Notes: generated from the sequence alone by a model not told the origin. Counted from the stretch's first letter, positions 39,526-51,000 are shown. The stretch is 64,000 nucleotides of DNA from RGIG7179 sp051893555 (GCA_051893555.1 JBJFHL010000086.1:1-64000); one strand, 5' to 3'. Program-made: numbers and translations.

Positions 39526-41579
39526 CTTGCAAGGGTCGCCTGCGGAAGATTCAGATACTCGGCAGCCTTTCGCGTTGTTCCTTCTTTTTTCAGTGCATAG
39601 GCGATCAGCCTGCGTTCCTGTTCCTCCATAATCTGGTTGAAGTCTACCATGTCTTCCCTGCTGACTTCCTTCCGCAGGTTTATGATCATTTCTTCATAGA
39701 CCGTATCGTTGAGCAGATGCTCCACCGCTTCGCCGCCGATGACTCTCTCCCGTTCACTGATGTACAGACGATGAATCACATTTTCCAGTTCCCGTACATT
39801 GCCCGGCCAGTGATAGTCCTCCAGCTTTTCCACCGCTTCCGGCGACAGCACCTTGTCCACACCGTATTTTTTATTATAGTTCTTCAGAAAAGCTTCCGAC
39901 AGACACAGAATGTCTTCCTTCCTGTCCCGCAGAGCCGGCACCTCGATGGAGCAGATATTCAGGCGGTAAAACAAGTCTTCTCTGAATTTTCCTTCCTCCA
40001 CCAGCTTCCGCAGCGGCACATTGTTCGCGCAGATAACCCGCACATTGGCATGGCGCTGTTCCGTTCCGCCGACCCGGTAGTAAGTATTGTCCTGCAGCAC
40101 CCGAAGCAGCTTGGACTGCATGTTCAGGGACAGGCTTCCGATTTCATCCAGAAACAGGGTTCCGTTATTGGCAATCTCAAAATATCCTTCCTTGCCGGTG
40201 TTTTGTGCACCGGTGAAAGATCCTTTTTCATAGCCGAAAAATTCCGATTCCGCCAGATTTTCCTGAATCGTAGCGCAGTTGATACGGATACAGGGTTTCC
40301 CCTGCCGCGGACTGTTCTGGTGGATGATGTTAAATACTTTCTCTTTTCCGACGCCGGTCTCTCCCTGGATGATGACATTGCAATCATACTGGGCTACATT
40401 GAGCGCCTCCTCCACCATAGCCCTGGTCACCGGACTCTGATACACAAAGTCGTCAATACGCTGCACTGCTGCCGATGTGGTACTGCCGCGTCGTCCCCTT
40501 CTGCCGTCGAACCGTTTCTTTTTTTTCAGTCTGTAGATGGAATCCAGACGCTCCAGATTAGGACTGACCGCCTGGATCAGCTTCACGGCATAATCGTAGG
40601 CATCCTTGTCAAAGCCGTCCAGCGCATAAGGCGTCACTTCTTTTCCCATGGAATCTGCCACCAGTATGCCGACAGAATAATTATTCTGCAGGCTGGCATA
40701 GAACACGGTGCCGTGTTCCCGCACCAGCAGTGTCGCCAGGGTCTCTGAACCGGAGATGTCTTCCAGGTTGATCACCGCATCCACAGGCAGATCGTTTTTT
40801 TCCTCGTCCCGGATCTGCCGCCACGCTTCCAGCGGCTGGCTCAGATCTACGAAACAGGTATGCTCGATGACCGGCTGAAATGCCGAAATAATTTCTGCTT
40901 CTGTGAGATTTCCCAGAGAATGCTTGTCCAGCACTGCAGTTACCATCGTGCTTTCTCCGAAACAGTCTCTGAGGATCTGGGCGTAAAGCAGAGTGGTTAC
41001 CAGGTTACCGCCGATGATGACGGCGCGCTCTGCCTTCCGTTCACTGACCGCCTGCCGCACACCGAGAAAGTTTCCTTCTTCATCGATGGCCGTCAGGAGA
41101 TATTTGGCGGAGACCTCCCCCGTATACCGGATCAGACTGGTGGCTTCAAAGCAAATCACATATCCCTGGCACTCCATCTGGCCGTAATTGTAATCCAGAT
41201 GGCTGATGCGGTCGATATGCATGGCTAAACCTGTGATCGATGACTGGCTGAACACCCGATCGCCCACCGCCAGTCCATCCGCCTCTACCTCACTGCCGAT
41301 TTCCTCTATGGTTCCCATGAAAAGGCCGCCGCTGCCCGTAAAGGGATTATGCAGTTTTCCCCGTTCTTCTATGATCTGCATGATCCGTGCTTTGATACGC
41401 ATTTCATCATACCCGCAGTGGCTGCAGATCTGATTGAAATTATCCCATTCTATATGCACTTTTTCCAGACGGATCCGGATTTCTTTCGGACCGATCTGCC
41501 GCTGGTTATCCAGTTTCCATGCCGTTGCCGGAACCGCACCCTTTGGTTCCATGACCCGGCTGACACCGAAATCCTTCAT
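39501..41579 (-). CDS. sigma-54-dependent activator with a 3,5-diaminohexanoate-dehydrogenase-like sensor domain
   Basis: 692 residues. Residues 1-350 resemble L-erythro-3,5-diaminohexanoate dehydrogenase (Kdd) of lysine fermentation: VSRVMEPKGAVPATAWKLDN, then ERGKLHNPFTGSGGLFMGTIEEIG. The Rossmann loop is altered (VIIGGNLVTTLLYA), so it probably binds but does not turn over a ligand. Residues about 375-610 are the AAA+ domain with Walker A GETGVGKE (406-413), the sigma-54 contact loop GSFTGA (453-458, Ser in place of the usual Ala) and Walker B TLFLDE. A FIS-type helix-turn-helix ends the protein (GTTRKAAEYLNLPQATLARKK). It faces away from the nhaC-type gene, whose sigma-54 promoter and palindromes lie between them. 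Confidence 0.9.
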   Translation of the reverse strand: MKDFGVSRVMEPKGAVPATAWKLDNQRQIGPKEIRIRLEKVHIEWDNFNQICSHCGYDEMRIKARIMQIIEERGKLHNPFTGSGGLFMGTIEEIGSEVEADGLAVGDRVFSQSSITGLAMHIDRISHLDYNYGQMECQGYVICFEATSLIRYTGEVSAKYLLTAIDEEGNFLGVRQAVSERKAERAVIIGGNLVTTLLYAQILRDCFGESTMVTAVLDKHSLGNLTEAEIISAFQPVIEHTCFVDLSQPLEAWRQIRDEEKNDLPVDAVINLEDISGSETLATLLVREHGTVFYASLQNNYSVGILVADSMGKEVTPYALDGFDKDAYDYAVKLIQAVSPNLERLDSIYRLKKKKRFDGRRGRRGSTTSAAVQRIDDFVYQSPVTRAMVEEALNVAQYDCNVIIQGETGVGKEKVFNIIHQNSPRQGKPCIRINCATIQENLAESEFFGYEKGSFTGAQNTGKEGYFEIANNGTLFLDEIGSLSLNMQSKLLRVLQDNTYYRVGGTEQRHANVRVICANNVPLRKLVEEGKFREDLFYRLNICSIEVPALRDRKEDILCLSEAFLKNYNKKYGVDKVLSPEAVEKLEDYHWPGNVRELENVIHRLYISERERVIGGEAVEHLLNDTVYEEMIINLRKEVSREDMVDFNQIMEEQERRLIAYALKKEGTTRKAAEYLNLPQATLARKKIRYGL

Positions 41580-41681
41580 TTCCCTTCATCACCCTCTTTT
41601 CAACGATTGTTGAATCTTTCTCTGTTTTTTCTTACTTATTTATTATATAGAGTACGACATCTTCCGTCAATACCTTTGCAC

Positions 41682-41732
41682 CATTTTTGAATCAAATTAC
41701 ATTTTTATGGTTCATTTTTGATTCAAAATGTT
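41682..41732. promoter_or_regulatory. pair of activator-binding palindromes (TTTTGAWTCAAAA)
   Basis: Site A CATTTTTGAATCAAATTAC (41682-41700) and site B CATTTTTGATTCAAAATG (41713-41730). Both are built on TTTTGA-W-TCAAAA, with centres about 31 bp apart (three helical turns). They lie 100-150 bp upstream of the -24/-12 promoter, as expected for enhancers of a sigma-54 activator. Confidence 0.7.
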
Positions 41733-41831
41733 ATTTTTTCTGAAAATTCTGTATTTTATTTTGTGCTTCTTTGCCACGCTAAACCATTGAAAAATACACA
41801 TTTGCTAATAAAATGCTAAAATTCTGTCGAT

Positions 41832-41848
41832 TTGGCTCGATTCCTGCA
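41832..41848 (+). promoter_or_regulatory. sigma-54 (-24/-12) promoter of the NhaC-type transporter gene
   Basis: TTGGCTCGATTCCTGCA, with GG (41834-41835) and GC (41846-41847) separated by exactly 10 nt. A leader of about 50 nt precedes the start codon. Confidence 0.8.
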
Positions 41849-41909
41849 TAATATTATTAAAGCATTTATTGCGGAGTGTATTATTATTTGTTATGAAAAG
41901 GAGAAAAAA

Positions 41910-43382
41910 ATGAACGTTGTAGTTGGGTTTCTGAAATTCGTCCCGGTATTCGTTCTGGCCGGCCTGATGATTCAGGGGCAGGATGCAATGATCGCTGCAC
42001 CGATCGCTTTCCTGGTTGCAGTTGTGGTTGCAATGCTGGTCGAAAAGAAGAAGTGGCAGGAATGTCTGGATTCCGCCATGGGTTCTGTAAAAAACATTTT
42101 AGTGGCATTATTTATTCTCATGCTTGCTTACGTCATGGCAAACTGCTTCATGGCCTTCGGCGTAGGCGCTTCCGTAGTAAACATCGCGCTGAAACTGGGT
42201 GTCACCGCAAAAACCGTTGCCTGCGTAGGTCTGGTATGTACCGCGGTTCTTTCCGTAGCAACCGGTACTTCCTGGGGTACCTTCGCAGCCTGCGCACCGA
42301 TTTTCCTGTGGTTATCCCACATCGTAGGCGGCGATATCTATCTGACGGTATGCGCGATCGCAGGCGGTGCCTGCTTCGGCGATAACATCGGTCTGATTTC
42401 CGATACGACCATCGTATCCTCCGGTATTCAGGGGGTACAGGTTACCGACAGAATCCGCCACCAGGGCGTATGGTCCATTAGCTGTCTGGTACTGGCAGCC
42501 ATCGCATTCTTCATTGCTGCTGTTGTCATGGGTCTCAACGGCACCGGAGATGCTTCCACGGTAATGGACAACATCACACCGGAGATCAGAGACTTCCTGC
42601 TGGAAGAGCGTCCGGCTGCACTGGATCTTCTGGACCAGGTAGCAAACGGCGTGGCACTGTACATGGTCATTCCTCTGATCCTGGTAATCGTACTGGCCGT
42701 CATGGGTGTAAATACCTTCGCCTGCATCGGCTCCGGTATTGTTTCTTCTTATGTGCTTGGCCTCTTCGCAGGAACCGCCTGCTCCATTCAGGAGTTCCTG
42801 GACAACTTCTTATATACCGGTATTGAAGATGCCGGTTCCTGGGTTGTTCCTATGATGATGTGGGTTGCTGCCTTCGGCGGTGTAATGCAGTGCATGGATG
42901 CTTTCGCACCTCTGGCAAAACTGATTGCAATGCTGTCCAAGAAGGTAAGACACCTGTTAGGCTGGAACGCAGTGCTGTCCCTGCTGGGTAATGCTGCTCT
43001 GGCTGACGAAATGGCACAGATCGTTACCATCGGACCGGTTATCAAGCAGGTTACCGAAGATAACGTCGTATGTGAAACCGAAGAAGCTGCTTACAAGCTG
43101 AAGCTGAGAAACGCAACCTTCGGCGACGCCATGGGTGTATTCGGTTCCCAGCTGATTCCTTGGCACGTATACCTGGGCTTCTATGTAGGTATCGCAGCCG
43201 GTGTATATCCGCTGGTAGAACTGACAAACTTTGACTTCATCAAGTTCAACTTCATGGCTATGATCGCAGTTATTTCCCTGCTGATCCTGACCTTCACCGG
43301 CCTTGACAGATTCGTTCCGATGTTCAAGATGCCGACAGAGCCGGAAGTTCAGCTGAAGAAGAACATGAAAAAAGCTGCTTAA
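41910..43382 (+). CDS. NhaC-family Na+/H+ antiporter-type transporter (possible lysine transporter)
   Basis: 490 residues with about 12 membrane helices. Family motifs are VGLVCTAVLSVATGTSWGTFA, GGACFGDNIGLISDTTIVSS and FGDAMGVFGSQLIPWHVY. The NhaC superfamily includes antiporters and also proteins predicted as lysine transporters (the LysW group, found through lysine-riboswitch control in other Firmicutes). The sigma-54 promoter, and an activator with a lysine-degradation-type sensor, favour amino-acid transport here; that is inference. The ATG at 41910 follows AAGGAG. It ends with a strong terminator. Confidence 0.85.
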   Translation: MNVVVGFLKFVPVFVLAGLMIQGQDAMIAAPIAFLVAVVVAMLVEKKKWQECLDSAMGSVKNILVALFILMLAYVMANCFMAFGVGASVVNIALKLGVTAKTVACVGLVCTAVLSVATGTSWGTFAACAPIFLWLSHIVGGDIYLTVCAIAGGACFGDNIGLISDTTIVSSGIQGVQVTDRIRHQGVWSISCLVLAAIAFFIAAVVMGLNGTGDASTVMDNITPEIRDFLLEERPAALDLLDQVANGVALYMVIPLILVIVLAVMGVNTFACIGSGIVSSYVLGLFAGTACSIQEFLDNFLYTGIEDAGSWVVPMMMWVAAFGGVMQCMDAFAPLAKLIAMLSKKVRHLLGWNAVLSLLGNAALADEMAQIVTIGPVIKQVTEDNVVCETEEAAYKLKLRNATFGDAMGVFGSQLIPWHVYLGFYVGIAAGVYPLVELTNFDFIKFNFMAMIAVISLLILTFTGLDRFVPMFKMPTEPEVQLKKNMKKAA

Positions 43383-43437
43383 TCCGCAGCCCTGAAAGAT
43401 ATAGAATACTGACAACACTGAAAAGCATAAATGCCCT

Positions 43438-43474
43438 GCAGAGCATATCCTTCCCGGATATGCTCTGCTTTTTT
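43438..43474 (+). terminator. intrinsic terminator of the NhaC-type gene
   Basis: 13-bp perfect stem GCAGAGCATATCC (43438-43450) / GGATATGCTCTGC (43456-43468) and six T residues. Confidence 0.92.
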
Positions 43475-43486
43475 CTACAGTTTGTG

Positions 43487-44197
43487 TCACGCTTCCTGTT
43501 CCGGCATCCGAAGGCCCATGGCGTGGCTCACCGGCAGGGAAAAAACGATGGACTTTGCCTCACTTTCCAGTCCCGCCTGCTCCATAATGGCTTTCATGAT
43601 GGTATTTCTCCCCTGCGCCGGTGTAACGATCAGATGAAGTTCTTTTTCATCTGCGATGGAAAATCCAAAGAACTTCTCGCTGTGGCTGCCTCCGGTGCCC
43701 CGTGCCTTGAGGACAGTTCCGCCGGAAGCACCCGCGCTGCGGGCCGCATCCATGATCAGATCCGTATACCCCTCATTGGCAATGACAAAAATCAGTTCAT
43801 GTTCTGTGCGGATTGCCATAGTTTCTCTCCTTTCTGCCATACGCTCTTTTCTGCCCTGCGTGTGCAGAGTCTGACCTTCCATGACATATTCCAGGCTGGT
43901 CCTGCCTCCCACGCTGTTCAGCGGTACTGCAATGACAATTCCATTTCCCGGTGCATCAATATACAGCTTCCGCCGGAAGCTGCGGAGCAGCGGCCCCATC
44001 CCTGCCATTGTAACCACTGCAAGGCTCACTGCTTTCTGGCTTGGATTCAGATACAGGTAATCCAGCACTTCCGGCGGCGCTGTACCTTCCCCCAGCGCTA
44101 CATCCACCGCAAACACATTGTTTTCCTGAAACAACTGAACAACCTGCTCCGATCTGTCCCGATCGGTGACTGCCATGACCAGATATAATCCGTTCAT
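43487..44197 (-). CDS. duplicated PII-like signalling protein
   Basis: 236 residues with two PII-like halves (about 1-100 and 115-236). The second half has the PII-type turn GASGGTVLKARGTGG and the strand pair ELIFVIANEGYTDLIMDAARSAG. The halves are joined by a charged linker (TQGRKERMAERRETMAIRT). Such proteins often partner a membrane protein and gate it with a nucleotide or other ligand. Here the gene begins 14 nt after the stop of a DUF1538 transporter-like gene and is probably co-transcribed with it. The ATG at 44197 has AAGGAAT upstream. Confidence 0.82.
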   Translation of the reverse strand: MNGLYLVMAVTDRDRSEQVVQLFQENNVFAVDVALGEGTAPPEVLDYLYLNPSQKAVSLAVVTMAGMGPLLRSFRRKLYIDAPGNGIVIAVPLNSVGGRTSLEYVMEGQTLHTQGRKERMAERRETMAIRTEHELIFVIANEGYTDLIMDAARSAGASGGTVLKARGTGGSHSEKFFGFSIADEKELHLIVTPAQGRNTIMKAIMEQAGLESEAKSIVFSLPVSHAMGLRMPEQEA

Positions 44198-44211
44198 AGA
44201 TGATTCCTTTC

Positions 44212-45726
44212 TCACACTTCAATAATATCGTAGTCCCCATATCCGCTGATTCTGCGCTGGATTCGGCTGCGTACCTCGTCCTCCTTCTTCTTTCTCCGCA
44301 CATATGCCACTCCCAGGATCTGAATCGTGATCAGCGGAGTCATGGCCACCATGGCCACCACGCCGAAAGCGTCTGTTACAATCCGATCCAGGCCGCCGAT
44401 GGCTTCGCAGGCTCCCATGGCAAAAGGAAGCAGAAAGGTAGCTGTCATAGGTCCGGATGCAACACCGCCGGAGTCAAATGCGATGGCCGTAAAGATCTTC
44501 GGAACCACAAACGACAGCCCAAGGGCCAACGCGTATCCCGGAATCAGAAGATACATCACTGAAATACCTGTGATGACCCGGATCATCGCCAGCGCCAGAG
44601 AAACTGCCACGCCGATGGACAGGGACACTGACATAGCCTTTCCCGGTATGGATCCGGCGGTAATGGTTTCCACCTGTTTGTTCAGCACGTGCACTGCCGG
44701 TTCTGCCTGTACAATGAAATACCCCATTACCATAGCCAGCGGCACCAGAATCCAGTAATATGCCGAACTTCCGATCATCTTGCCGATGTAGTTTCCCACC
44801 GGCATAAATCCCACATTGACACCGGTCAGAAACAAAACCAGCCCTGCATAGGTGGATGCCAGTCCCGCACAGATGCGAAGCAGCGCCCGCTTTCCCAGGT
44901 GCAGAAAAAAAATCTGAAACAGTGCAAAAAATGCCGCAATCGGCGCCAGTGCCAGTGCGACTTCCTTCAGATAGACAGGCAGACCCTGCAGAAAAAGCAG
45001 AATGCTGTCCCTGGAAGTTTCTGTACAGGGGATCTCCACCGGTGTATACGTTCCCTCTGCGGGATACAGCAGGCCCAGCACCAGTACAGCCAGTACCGGT
45101 CCAATGGAGCACAGCGCCACCAGTCCGAAGCTGTCATCCCCCGCATGGCGGTCGCTTCGAATCGAAGATACGCCCACCCCCAGCGCCATGATAAACGGCA
45201 CTGTCATGGGGCCTGTCGTCACACCGCCTGAATCAAATGCAACGGCCCAGAAATCCTTCGGTACCTGCAGTGCCAGAAGAAATATCAGTGCATAAAAGCC
45301 AATCAGAAGCCAGGAAAGACGAATTCCCAGCAGAATACGAAGCATGGCAATGACAAGAAAAACACCTACGCCCAAAGCGACAGCGCCAATAATGATCCCA
45401 TTGGGAATACTCGGTACCTGTCCCGCCAGCACCTGCAGATCCGGTTCCGAAATGGTAATAATCACGCCCAGCAGAAAGCTGACCAGCACAATCACCCACA
45501 GCTTTCTGGATCTGGTAATGCAGGCACCGGCCTTGTTTCCGATCGGTGTCATCGCCGTATCCGCCCCAAGGGTGAAAAACGCCATTCCAGCCACCAGCAT
45601 CACTGCCCCGGCAATGAAGGACACCAGCATGCTGTTTGGTATGGGGGTGATGGTAAAACAGAGCATGAGCACAATCAGTGTAATCGGCAATACCGAAGAA
45701 ACTGCTTCGTTTGTCTTTTCACGCAA
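44212..45726 (-). CDS. DUF1538-family membrane protein (Na+/H+ antiporter-like), start uncertain
   Basis: About 504 residues, 12-14 membrane helices in two homologous halves. Each half has the DUF1538 signature: FDSGGVTTGPMTVPFIMALG in the first and FDSGGVASGPMTATFLLPF in the second. I recall DUF1538 proteins (UmpAB) being reported as cation/proton antiporters; not checked. The reading frame has no suitable ATG. I give the TTG at 45726. An ATG at 45748 with a perfect AAGGAGGA site is one base out of frame. Removing one A from the AAAA at 45730-45733 would give MQTEQKLLREKTNEAV..., a natural start. It pairs with the PII-like gene, which may regulate it. Confidence 0.8.
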   Translation of the reverse strand: MREKTNEAVSSVLPITLIVLMLCFTITPIPNSMLVSFIAGAVMLVAGMAFFTLGADTAMTPIGNKAGACITRSRKLWVIVLVSFLLGVIITISEPDLQVLAGQVPSIPNGIIIGAVALGVGVFLVIAMLRILLGIRLSWLLIGFYALIFLLALQVPKDFWAVAFDSGGVTTGPMTVPFIMALGVGVSSIRSDRHAGDDSFGLVALCSIGPVLAVLVLGLLYPAEGTYTPVEIPCTETSRDSILLFLQGLPVYLKEVALALAPIAAFFALFQIFFLHLGKRALLRICAGLASTYAGLVLFLTGVNVGFMPVGNYIGKMIGSSAYYWILVPLAMVMGYFIVQAEPAVHVLNKQVETITAGSIPGKAMSVSLSIGVAVSLALAMIRVITGISVMYLLIPGYALALGLSFVVPKIFTAIAFDSGGVASGPMTATFLLPFAMGACEAIGGLDRIVTDAFGVVAMVAMTPLITIQILGVAYVRRKKKEDEVRSRIQRRISGYGDYDIIEV

Positions 45727-45940
45727 TAATTTTCTGCTCAGTTTGCATTCCTCCTTCCCGAATAGAAAACGATGACCGTCCTTCAAATCCGGGCGGTCAG
45801 CATGTATATTACCTGATTCTATTGTACTGTATTTTCTGGTCTGAGGCAAAGGATTCCTGCCCTCCTGCCGCAGTTTTAACGCTCCCTTAGCGACTGTGGT
45901 CGTGCCCTCCGAGTTCGAGCCTCCTTCTTCTGTTTGACCA

Positions 45941-45972
45941 AAAGAAAAAACCGTGTCCAGTGACACGGTTTT
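45941..45972 (-). terminator. intrinsic terminator of tRNA-Pro
   Basis: Stem AAAACCGTGTC (45947-45957) / GACACGGTTTT (45962-45972), with a T run on the minus strand, 4 nt after the encoded CCA. Confidence 0.88.
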
Positions 45973-45976
45973 CGTT

Positions 45977-46052
45977 TGGTCGGAGTGTGGAGGCTCGAAC
46001 TCCAGGCCTCTGCGTCCCGAACGCAGCGCGCTACCAACTGCGCTACACCCCG
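45977..46052 (-). tRNA. tRNA-Pro (anticodon CGG)
   Basis: 76 nt including an encoded CCA end. The acceptor stem CGGGGTG/CACTCCG pairs fully with one G-T. The anticodon stem CTGCG/CGCAG encloses the loop TTCGGGA with CGG at positions 34-36 (46017-46019 on the plus strand). D-arm GCGC..GCGC and T-arm with TTCGAG are present. The discriminator base is A. A TATAAT-like -10 lies at 46101-46106 on the minus strand. Confidence 0.96.
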
Positions 46053-46169
46053 ATATGTCCTGCGAGCAAATGCAAACTTCAACAACTCACAGCAACATAT
46101 ATTATATCACAGTCCCCGAAAAATGGAAGTGTTTTTTTGCAAATTTTTATGTTTTTTTGTAAGTGCTTA

Positions 46170-47360
46170 TTACCGCACCAGCAGCCGCTGTATCCCCTTA
46201 TCCAGGCCGTCCAGCGTCAGCTCAAACATGGGGATCTGCTTCCCGACCTCCTGTATGGTCCGGGAACCCCAGGCAAAACGCCAGCGTTCTTCTTTGATGG
46301 GGTTCAGCCAGATGCACTTCTGAAAGCGTCGTGTGAACTTTTCCAGCCAGACAGCACCCGGTTCCTCGTTATAGGTGTACCAGTCATTGCAGCCGCCCCG
46401 GGCCATCAGTTCATAAGGGGACATGGCGGCATCCCCTACGAAAATCACCTTGTATTCGCTGTCCAGATTCCGTAGCAGCCATTCCGTTTCCAGCCACTCG
46501 CCGTGGCGGCAGTGGGGCGTCGTATACAAATAATCGTATACACAGTTATGGAAGTAATATGTCCGCAGATCCTTCAGATGTGTCGACTGGTGCAGGGCCT
46601 GAAACAGCTGGTTGCAGAGCCGTGCATGCTGTGCCATGGAACCATCGGAATCAATGAGCAAAAGCAGTTTCACCGTGTTTTTTCTCGGCTTTTCATACAC
46701 AAGCTTCAGAATTCCCGCATTCTCACAAGTAGCGTCGATGGTGCCGTCAATGTCCAGTTCCGTTTTCGCTCCTTCCACCCGGGTGGAAAACTGGCGCAGC
46801 TTGCGGAAGGCCATCTGAAACTGTCGGATATCCAGTTCCTGATCCTGACGGAAATCCCGGAAATTTCGTTCTCCTGCCACTTTTACCGCAGACTGGTGGC
46901 GTCCGTAGCCACCCACCCGGATGCCTGCCGGATTGTAGCCGCCATGGCCCATAGCCGAGGTGCCGCCGGTTCCGATCCAGTAATTTCCGCCGTCATGTTT
47001 TTCCGTCTGCTCCGCCAGCCGTTCCTGAAACATCTTCATCAGCTCATCGAAGTCATATTCCTTCGCCCAGTCCGGACGGTCTCTGAGATCCCGCTCCAGC
47101 TCCCCCTGATTCAGCCAGTCCCAGAGCTCCGCAGGAATATCATCCACCGTCTCCACGCCTTCGAAATACTTTGCAAAGGCCAGATCAAAGGCATCATAAT
47201 CGGCCTCCGTCTTCACCAGAACATTTCGGCAAAGATAATAGAATTCCAACAGCGAATTGCCAGCCATTCCCTGGTCCAGTGCATCCATCAGCACCAGCCA
47301 TTCATCCAGCGATACGGAAAGTCCCCGCTCCCGCAGTGCCAGCATAAACTCAATAAACAT
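46170..47360 (-). CDS. VWA (CoxE-like) domain protein
   Basis: 396 residues. The C-terminal half is a von Willebrand A domain of the CoxE type, with a metal-ion-dependent adhesion site starting LLLLIDSDGSMAQH (Asp-x-Asp/Ser-x-Ser) near residue 237 and a Thr/Asp-containing strand further on (VIFVGDAAMSPYEL). The N-terminal half is helical with a Gly-rich loop (GTGGTSAMGHGGYNPAG). VWA proteins of this class work with MoxR AAA+ ATPases in chaperone-like metal-cofactor insertion or complex assembly. The partner gene overlaps upstream by 11 nt. The client is unknown. Confidence 0.9.
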   Translation of the reverse strand: MFIEFMLALRERGLSVSLDEWLVLMDALDQGMAGNSLLEFYYLCRNVLVKTEADYDAFDLAFAKYFEGVETVDDIPAELWDWLNQGELERDLRDRPDWAKEYDFDELMKMFQERLAEQTEKHDGGNYWIGTGGTSAMGHGGYNPAGIRVGGYGRHQSAVKVAGERNFRDFRQDQELDIRQFQMAFRKLRQFSTRVEGAKTELDIDGTIDATCENAGILKLVYEKPRKNTVKLLLLIDSDGSMAQHARLCNQLFQALHQSTHLKDLRTYYFHNCVYDYLYTTPHCRHGEWLETEWLLRNLDSEYKVIFVGDAAMSPYELMARGGCNDWYTYNEEPGAVWLEKFTRRFQKCIWLNPIKEERWRFAWGSRTIQEVGKQIPMFELTLDGLDKGIQRLLVR

Positions 47361-48165
47361 GCCGGTAGCCTTTCACCACGTCGATATCCTGGTTCTTTTT
47401 CAGAAGAACACCGATGTACGGTATGTTTTCTTTGATCTTTTTCACATCCACACCGGAAATCTGCAGTGCCTGGATCCAGTCCAGCAGCTCGGATGTGCTG
47501 GGTTTTTTCATGATCTGCCGCATGCCGCGGATGTCGTAGAATGCTTCGATGGCCGCATCCACCAGTTTCCGGTCCAGATCACCGAAATGTACCTGGATGA
47601 TCTCCCGGATCTTTTCCTGGTCCGGGAACTCGATGTAATGGAAAATGCACCGGCGCAAAAAGGCATCCGGCAGTTCCTTTTCCGCATTGGAAGTAATGAT
47701 AACGATAGGACGATGTTTCGTCTTTATGGTTTCCTTGGTTTCGGGAATATAGAATTCCATACGGTCCAGCTCCCAGAGCAGATCGTTGGGGAACTCCAGA
47801 TCAGCCTTGTCGATTTCATCGATCAGCAGCACCACCTGTTCCTCCGATGCAAAGGCCTCTCCCAGTTTTCCCAACTTGATATACCGTTTAATATCGGATA
47901 CGTCACCCTCACCAAACTGGCTGTCATAGAGCCGCTGTACCGTATCATAAACGTAGAGTCCTTCCTGGGCCTTGGTAGTGGACTTGATTCCCCAGACAAT
48001 CAGCTTCATATCCAGGGATTCTGCAATGGCTTCTGCCAGCATGGTTTTTCCCGTACCCGGCTCTCCTTTTATCAGCAGCGGCTTCTTCAGAGCAATGGCC
48101 ACATTGACTGCATTCATCAGCTCTTTGGTCGCCACATAGTTTTCACTTCCCGTAAATTTCTTCAT
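47350..48165 (-). CDS. MoxR-family AAA+ ATPase
   Basis: 271 residues. Walker A (LLIKGEPGTGKTMLAEAIAE) is near residue 35, Walker B (VVLLIDEIDKADLEFPNDLL) near 115, and sensor 1 (PIVIITSNAEKELPDAFLRR) near 150. Two ATG codons are possible (48171 and 48165); GAGG is 6 nt from the second, so I chose that. It is coupled to the VWA gene by overlap. Together they form the common MoxR-VWA assembly pair. Confidence 0.93.
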   Translation of the reverse strand: MKKFTGSENYVATKELMNAVNVAIALKKPLLIKGEPGTGKTMLAEAIAESLDMKLIVWGIKSTTKAQEGLYVYDTVQRLYDSQFGEGDVSDIKRYIKLGKLGEAFASEEQVVLLIDEIDKADLEFPNDLLWELDRMEFYIPETKETIKTKHRPIVIITSNAEKELPDAFLRRCIFHYIEFPDQEKIREIIQVHFGDLDRKLVDAAIEAFYDIRGMRQIMKKPSTSELLDWIQALQISGVDVKKIKENIPYIGVLLKKNQDIDVVKGYRHVY

Positions 48166-48304
48166 CGTCATACCTCATTCTCGTCTTTTTTCAAAAATGT
48201 CTCATTCTCAGGAATGCGTACTGTTTTATCATACCACAAAATCCGCATGCACGCAATTTTTCTCCTCTTAAAACTTTTTTCGGTGCAAAACGTGTGCAAT
48301 ATAA

Positions 48305-48345
48305 AAGGCGCTTCGCCCACGGCTTTTCACCAGCAGACGAAGCGT
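48305..48345 (-). terminator. weak intrinsic terminator of ppdK
   Basis: GACGCTTCG...CGAAGCGCC inverted repeat on the minus strand with a loop of about 22 nt, followed by TTTTATAT. Confidence 0.5.
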
Positions 48346-48372
48346 CAATTCACATTTTCATTCAGATTCAGT

Positions 48373-51000
<2,628 letters not shown>

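Larger units (their letters stand above)
41580..41909. other. divergent control region between the sigma-54 activator and the NhaC-type gene
   Basis: AT-rich region without a gene. It contains two TTTTGAWTCAAAA-type palindromes and a -24/-12 promoter reading right. A promoter for the activator reading left is likely near 41640 (TATATAATAA on the minus strand). Confidence 0.6.

Noticed and set aside
41849..41909. Lysine riboswitch before the NhaC-type gene
   Set aside because: The leader from the sigma-54 promoter is about 50-60 nt, far too short for an L-box.
45876..46162. Small open frames on both strands over the tRNA
   Set aside because: They read through tRNA-Pro and its terminator; no independent coding signal.
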